A stretch of DNA of 64,000 nt from NCBI GenBank assembly GCA_026184435.1, contig CP046447.1, one strand, 5' to 3'. Under the pieces are notes generated by a model. It saw nothing but the letters and a program-made list of their open reading frames with translations, ran no database searches and was not told the origin of the DNA. Positions 60,981-64,000 of the stretch are shown piece by piece; position 1 is the stretch's first letter; every line of letters begins with the position of its first letter. This DNA is from JAADFF01 sp013153035 (GTDB lineage Bacteria; Coprothermobacterota; Coprothermobacteria; Coprothermobacterales; JAADFF01). The translations under genes were made by a program, and so were the position numbers.

Positions 60981-62138
60981 ATGAAAGAGTTTCAACCAAA
61001 AGATTGGAGCGAGTTTATTGGCAATAAAAAGGCCGTTAAACTACTAAAGGGAGCATTCAATAGTGGTATTCGTTCAATCATACTATATGGTCCTGTTGGT
61101 GTTGGAAAGACAACGGCTGCCACTCTTCTTGCCAAGGAGAGTGGCGCCTTATATTTTCAGATGGATGGTAGTCGGTTTTCGAAGTCTGAGCTTGACAAGA
61201 TTCTCAGATTTGGTAACGTTTTGTTGTTTATAGATGAGATTTCCAGACTCAACCGCACAGCTCAACACAGCTTACTCATACCAATACAGGAAGGTAGACT
61301 TGTTCTCATAGGTGCATCGTGGGAAAATCCGTGGAAAATGCTTATTCCTCCGCTTAGGTCTCGTTCTGTACTCATTGAGTTTAAACCTCTGTCATTTTCA
61401 GAGATGAGGGAACTTCTTGATATGCTCAAAGAAAAAATGGATATCGATGTTCCTGATGATGTTGCCAGAATTCTTATTCGTTCTGCCGATGGAGACATAA
61501 GAAGGCTGCAGAATCTTATAATGTTGTGGCATAACACGGGTATGCTTGATGATACTCTTGCTGGTGGTGTATCTGACAAGGACGAGTTTTATGATGTTAT
61601 TTCTGCCATGATAAAAAGTATCAGGGGGAGTGATCCTGATGCGGGGGTTTACTACCTTATGCGTTTTATAGAAGGTGGGGGATCCCCTGAATATGTTGCC
61701 AGAAGACTGGTAATACTAGCCTCCGAAGATATTGGCAATGCCGATCCGAGAGCACTTCAGATTGCCACCAGTGCCATGTATGCTGTAGAGCATGTTGGCA
61801 TGCCGGAAGCCCTGTTTTTCTTAGTACAGGCAGCGGTATATCTGGCAACGGCACCAAAATCAAATGCCACTTTAGAAATTATTAAGAATACCCGTGAAGT
61901 ACTTGAAAAATATAGGACTGTAGAAGTCCCATCCCATCTTATCAATAGAAGGGGTAGTGGTTATAAATATCCTCATGCCTATGGTGGCTGGGTTAGTCAG
62001 AGGTATATGCCTTATGGAATAGAAAAAACCGACCTTGTTGTATACAAGGCCGGTTATGAGAAGAAAATGAGAGAGAGGCTAAAAATTATTCGGAAAGAGC
62101 ACGAATCTTCTGGGCAATCTCCTCATCAAGACGACTAA
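60981..62138 (+). CDS. rarA: RarA/MgsA-type AAA+ clamp-loader-like ATPase
   Basis: A 385-residue protein. Walker A is GPVGVGKTT, Walker B LLFIDEISRLN, sensor 1 LIGASWENP, and an Arg finger lies in LRSRS. The C-terminal part has RLVILASEDIGNADPRALQIA and GWVSQRYMP, both characteristic of RarA. It acts at stalled replication forks with SSB. The 3' coding region contains the terminator hairpin of the convergent gene. Confidence 0.9.
   Translation: MKEFQPKDWSEFIGNKKAVKLLKGAFNSGIRSIILYGPVGVGKTTAATLLAKESGALYFQMDGSRFSKSELDKILRFGNVLLFIDEISRLNRTAQHSLLIPIQEGRLVLIGASWENPWKMLIPPLRSRSVLIEFKPLSFSEMRELLDMLKEKMDIDVPDDVARILIRSADGDIRRLQNLIMLWHNTGMLDDTLAGGVSDKDEFYDVISAMIKSIRGSDPDAGVYYLMRFIEGGGSPEYVARRLVILASEDIGNADPRALQIATSAMYAVEHVGMPEALFFLVQAAVYLATAPKSNATLEIIKNTREVLEKYRTVEVPSHLINRRGSGYKYPHAYGGWVSQRYMPYGIEKTDLVVYKAGYEKKMRERLKIIRKEHESSGQSPHQDD
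62024..62054 (-). terminator. Minus-strand terminator inside the rarA coding region
   Basis: On the minus strand AACCGGCCTTG pairs with CAAGGTCGGTT (11 bp with one G-U pair, loop of about seven) and is followed by a T-run (TTTTTT in total). It lies 32 bases past the end of the gene at 62086. On the plus strand the hairpin has an A-C mismatch and no U-run, so rarA transcription should pass. Confidence 0.75.
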
Positions 62139-63114
62139 GCTGTAGTCGTGCTTCTTCGGAAAGGAGTGCTAAAAGTTCCTCTCTGGCTTGTAAGGCTATG
62201 TGTTCTTTTCTTCCTGTGTGATCTATACCATCAAGGTCTCTCCATGATATCTTTTTCCCTTTGTGTAGTACATCGATATCACATATTCTCTCACCATTTT
62301 CTAAGAATTCTAGTCCCATCATGTACCACTTGATTTTCTGTATATCTTCAGGAGTTAGTAGTTTAATGAGATATACAATGATTTTCATGAGAAAACGAGG
62401 ACTATCTGTTGTAAACCGTTCTCCTACAATGAATCCAAGACTTAGGTCTGTAATAACCGTGTATATTCTTTGTCTTTGTAGGTCATATAGGTTGTGGTGA
62501 TCGTAAATTGTAATCCCCAGTTCTTTTAGTGTATCTTCTGATATTGTCTCCATAAATATCTTTACAATGTTCTTTTCAAGAAAGGTACTGGTAAGATATT
62601 TGTCTCTGTGTACAAGAATAACCTCTTCATCTAACTTAATACTTACAGGACGTGAGAGACTTTCTGTTGTTACATATACAATGGTATCTTGGACCTCACC
62701 AACTTCTACTCCTTTTACAAACATGAATTTATGGGAGTAAAGTTCGTTCATAAGCTTATCTTTTAATGCTGTGATATGCTTGTTGCTAATAGCTTTGAGA
62801 AAAATGATACCCGGTCCTAAATCGATGCGGGTAGCATCATTCAAGATACCGTTATTGAAGAGGTTTGTTATCGTTATATCACTGCCCCATGGTGCAACAA
62901 ATGTGTGTATAGCATCCTCAATGCGTGTTTTGGCTTTGTTGGCTTCTGTAACAAAGACAATGGTATTGGTTCTCGATGCTTCTGAGAATGCTTGCTGCGG
63001 TGAAAAATATTCAGCTAGATTGAAATTGTTTAGTTGTTTCGCCATCTCTTCCGTGTTTTCTGCCCTGATAAATAACATATCAGGGCCCTCTGTGAATAAA
63101 ATCACTTCCATCAC
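62086..63114 (-). CDS. Unknown 342-residue protein
   Basis: No family was recognised. The protein has no signal peptide or membrane helix. It looks like alternating alpha/beta segments with an N-terminal FTEGPDMLFIRA strand and a helical acidic C-terminus (LSEEARLQLSRLDEEIAQ). It overlaps the phosphoesterase gene upstream by 35 bases and rarA convergently by 53. It starts at GTG 63114 or ATG 63111. The pairing with the phosphoesterase is the only functional hint. Confidence 0.6.
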   Translation of the reverse strand: MMEVILFTEGPDMLFIRAENTEEMAKQLNNFNLAEYFSPQQAFSEASRTNTIVFVTEANKAKTRIEDAIHTFVAPWGSDITITNLFNNGILNDATRIDLGPGIIFLKAISNKHITALKDKLMNELYSHKFMFVKGVEVGEVQDTIVYVTTESLSRPVSIKLDEEVILVHRDKYLTSTFLEKNIVKIFMETISEDTLKELGITIYDHHNLYDLQRQRIYTVITDLSLGFIVGERFTTDSPRFLMKIIVYLIKLLTPEDIQKIKWYMMGLEFLENGERICDIDVLHKGKKISWRDLDGIDHTGRKEHIALQAREELLALLSEEARLQLSRLDEEIAQKIRALSE

Positions 63115-63688
63115 CCCATCTTAATTTTCTATATTTGTTAGTTCCCTTGGGATAGGGAACATAAAACACTTGTTTATCCTTGCTGATGATGTGTATATTA
63201 TGTATCCCATTGAGGCATCTACTCAATTCTAAAAGATTTTCTGTCGGTTGATGCCCGAATAGTATGAACTCTACATCTTCGGGACATGTGGGAGGTTTAT
63301 GGGCTAGAAGAAAAGATATATCATTTAATATGACTTTATACGGTTCATTGACGATATGTGCCAAAGACAAGATAGAGGAAAGTATTTCCTTATCGTCATG
63401 ATTGCCTACAACTATATAAGTGCTTTCTAAGTAGTCTGATAAGATATTGCGAAATTCTCTTACCGCTTCTCTGTATATATTTCTCAGTCTCATTGGAGCG
63501 TTTTCTAATTTTATATCGTCGGCTATGTCTCCTGTGTGAATAATATATGAGGGTTGAACAGTATTGATAAGATATTTAAGCCACCTGTATATAGGTCTTG
63601 GGGTATCGCTGATATGTAGGATTCCACCTTTAGCATGTTCAGGTATGCTTGGAATTCCAAGTATTTTTTTCTTTAGTGTTTTTAGCAT
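63080..63688 (-). CDS. Calcineurin-like metallophosphoesterase
   Basis: A protein of about 202 residues with phosphoesterase motifs: ISDTPRP (motif I), HTGDIADD (motif II), VVGNHDDK (motif III), LAHKP (motif IV) and LFGHQP (motif V). Motif I is D-x-P where the family has D-x-H, so one metal ligand is changed. YfcE/MJ0936-type enzymes hydrolyse phosphodiesters. The start ATG follows GGGAGGTA. TATAAT lies upstream on the minus strand at 63711-63716. Confidence 0.75.
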   Translation of the reverse strand: MLKTLKKKILGIPSIPEHAKGGILHISDTPRPIYRWLKYLINTVQPSYIIHTGDIADDIKLENAPMRLRNIYREAVREFRNILSDYLESTYIVVGNHDDKEILSSILSLAHIVNEPYKVILNDISFLLAHKPPTCPEDVEFILFGHQPTENLLELSRCLNGIHNIHIISKDKQVFYVPYPKGTNKYRKLRWGDGSDFIHRGP

Positions 63689-63703
63689 TCCATTACCTCC
63701 CTA

Positions 63704-63712
63704 TGGTATTAT
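63704..63712 (+). promoter_or_regulatory. Extended -10 promoter of the small membrane protein gene
   Basis: TGGTATTAT at 63704-63712. The transcript would start near 63719 with GGAGGTGATT six bases before the ATG. Confidence 0.5.
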
Positions 63713-63743
63713 TATAGTAAGAAATATGCGGAGGTGATTGTTG

Positions 63744-63989
63744 ATGCGTTATATCAAGAAGATGTTTGGCTTTGTTAACGGTATAGCAGCGCTGGTAGGT
63801 TGGATGTTTATAGGTCTTCTAGTAGTGGCATTTATTACTGGTAAAGAACCTGTTATATATCTCGCTGATCCTGCATGGGATGAGGAAGATTGGGAAAAAC
63901 TTCTTGAAGAGATTGAGAAAGAGGAAGAGGAATTACCTTATGAGGAAGAAGAGACTGAGGAGGAGAGCGGCGAGGACATTTCCGAGTAG
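63744..63989 (+). CDS. Small membrane protein with a very acidic tail
   Basis: A protein of about 81 residues: a basic start, one hydrophobic helix at about 13-33, and then a tail of which more than half is Glu or Asp. The pattern suggests a membrane anchor with a cytosolic or external polyanionic tail, possibly binding metal or basic proteins, but no family was recognised. ATG 63744 is used because GGAGGTGATT ends just upstream; the two TTG codons before it are too close to that site. Confidence 0.55.
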   Translation: MRYIKKMFGFVNGIAALVGWMFIGLLVVAFITGKEPVIYLADPAWDEEDWEKLLEEIEKEEEELPYEEEETEEESGEDISE

Positions 63990-64000
63990 AAGTGAGAGAA

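Noticed and set aside
1..64000. Mobile elements, rRNA and tRNA genes
   Set aside because: No transposase, integrase, phage gene, terminal inverted repeats, rRNA segments or cloverleaf-forming tRNA sequences were found, and there are hardly any gaps that could hold them.

Overview
The window is a gene-dense, AT-rich bacterial chromosome segment with about 66 protein genes. Most genes overlap or lie within 20 bases of the next. There is no rRNA, tRNA, insertion sequence, prophage or CRISPR array that I can see. Several families point to a thermophilic, anaerobic, deep-branching bacterium: a tandem trio of GH57 alpha-glucan enzymes, a glutaredoxin-like protein disulfide oxidoreductase, archease with the RNA ligase RtcB, a beta-CASP RNase and a COG1237 metallo-hydrolase. 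The minDE-rodA-TIGR03960-TIGR03936 order and the LytR-CpsA-Psr gene recall Firmicutes, Thermotogota, Coprothermobacterota or Caldisericota relatives. I cannot fix the phylum from sequence alone.

Layout. 1-6.7 kb (+): end of minD, minE, rodA, a B12-type radical SAM gene with its DUF2344 partner, a PilT-like ATPase, rsmG and a GerMN-like membrane protein. 6.6-9.5 kb (-): an HD protein resembling the front half of Cas10, and a secreted lytic transglycosylase-amidase fusion. 9.5-18.3 kb (+): LCP ligase, dciA, gyrB, gyrA, hflX, an unknown gene and maf. 18.2-21.5 kb (-): two ABC-2 export systems. 21.5-29.9 kb (-): one long operon with an M20 peptidase, a sugar transferase, an NtrC-like regulator lacking GAFTGA, an orphan MalK-type ATPase, a small membrane protein, two RNases and a class II aldolase. 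29.9-35.1 kb (+): grpE, leucyl aminopeptidase, a lipoprotein, an HTH-ECF S pair, a pseudouridine synthase and an MBL hydrolase. 35.1-38.0 kb: a hydroxypyruvate reductase / glycerate kinase divergent pair and PDO. 38.2-43.6 kb (+): htpX, a cyclase, two unknown genes, then a PP-loop thiolase-moaD-moaE group. 43.6-46.2 kb (-): a large sensor without a kinase domain. 46.2-50.0 kb (+): archease, rtcB, pgi and an isochorismatase. 50.0-54.9 kb (-): an RlmN-like radical SAM gene with a flavin oxidoreductase, and upstream an operon of a cobalamin riboswitch, sucC, sucD and an EamA transporter. 55.1-62.1 kb (+): three GH57 enzymes, NIF3 and rarA. 62.1-63.7 kb (-): an unknown gene and a phosphoesterase. 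The window closes with a small acidic membrane protein gene (+).

The most unusual element is the cobalamin riboswitch on succinyl-CoA synthetase (sucCD). It has a readable translational switch and a start codon held in the loop of a hairpin. Other notable points are a terminator followed directly by a promoter for a leaderless gene, an apparent AUU start codon, and convergent genes whose stop codons share one hairpin loop. Promoters are mostly of extended -10 type. The + strand appears richer in G and T across the whole window, which suggests one replichore.

All function calls rest on reading motifs by eye; no database search was possible.
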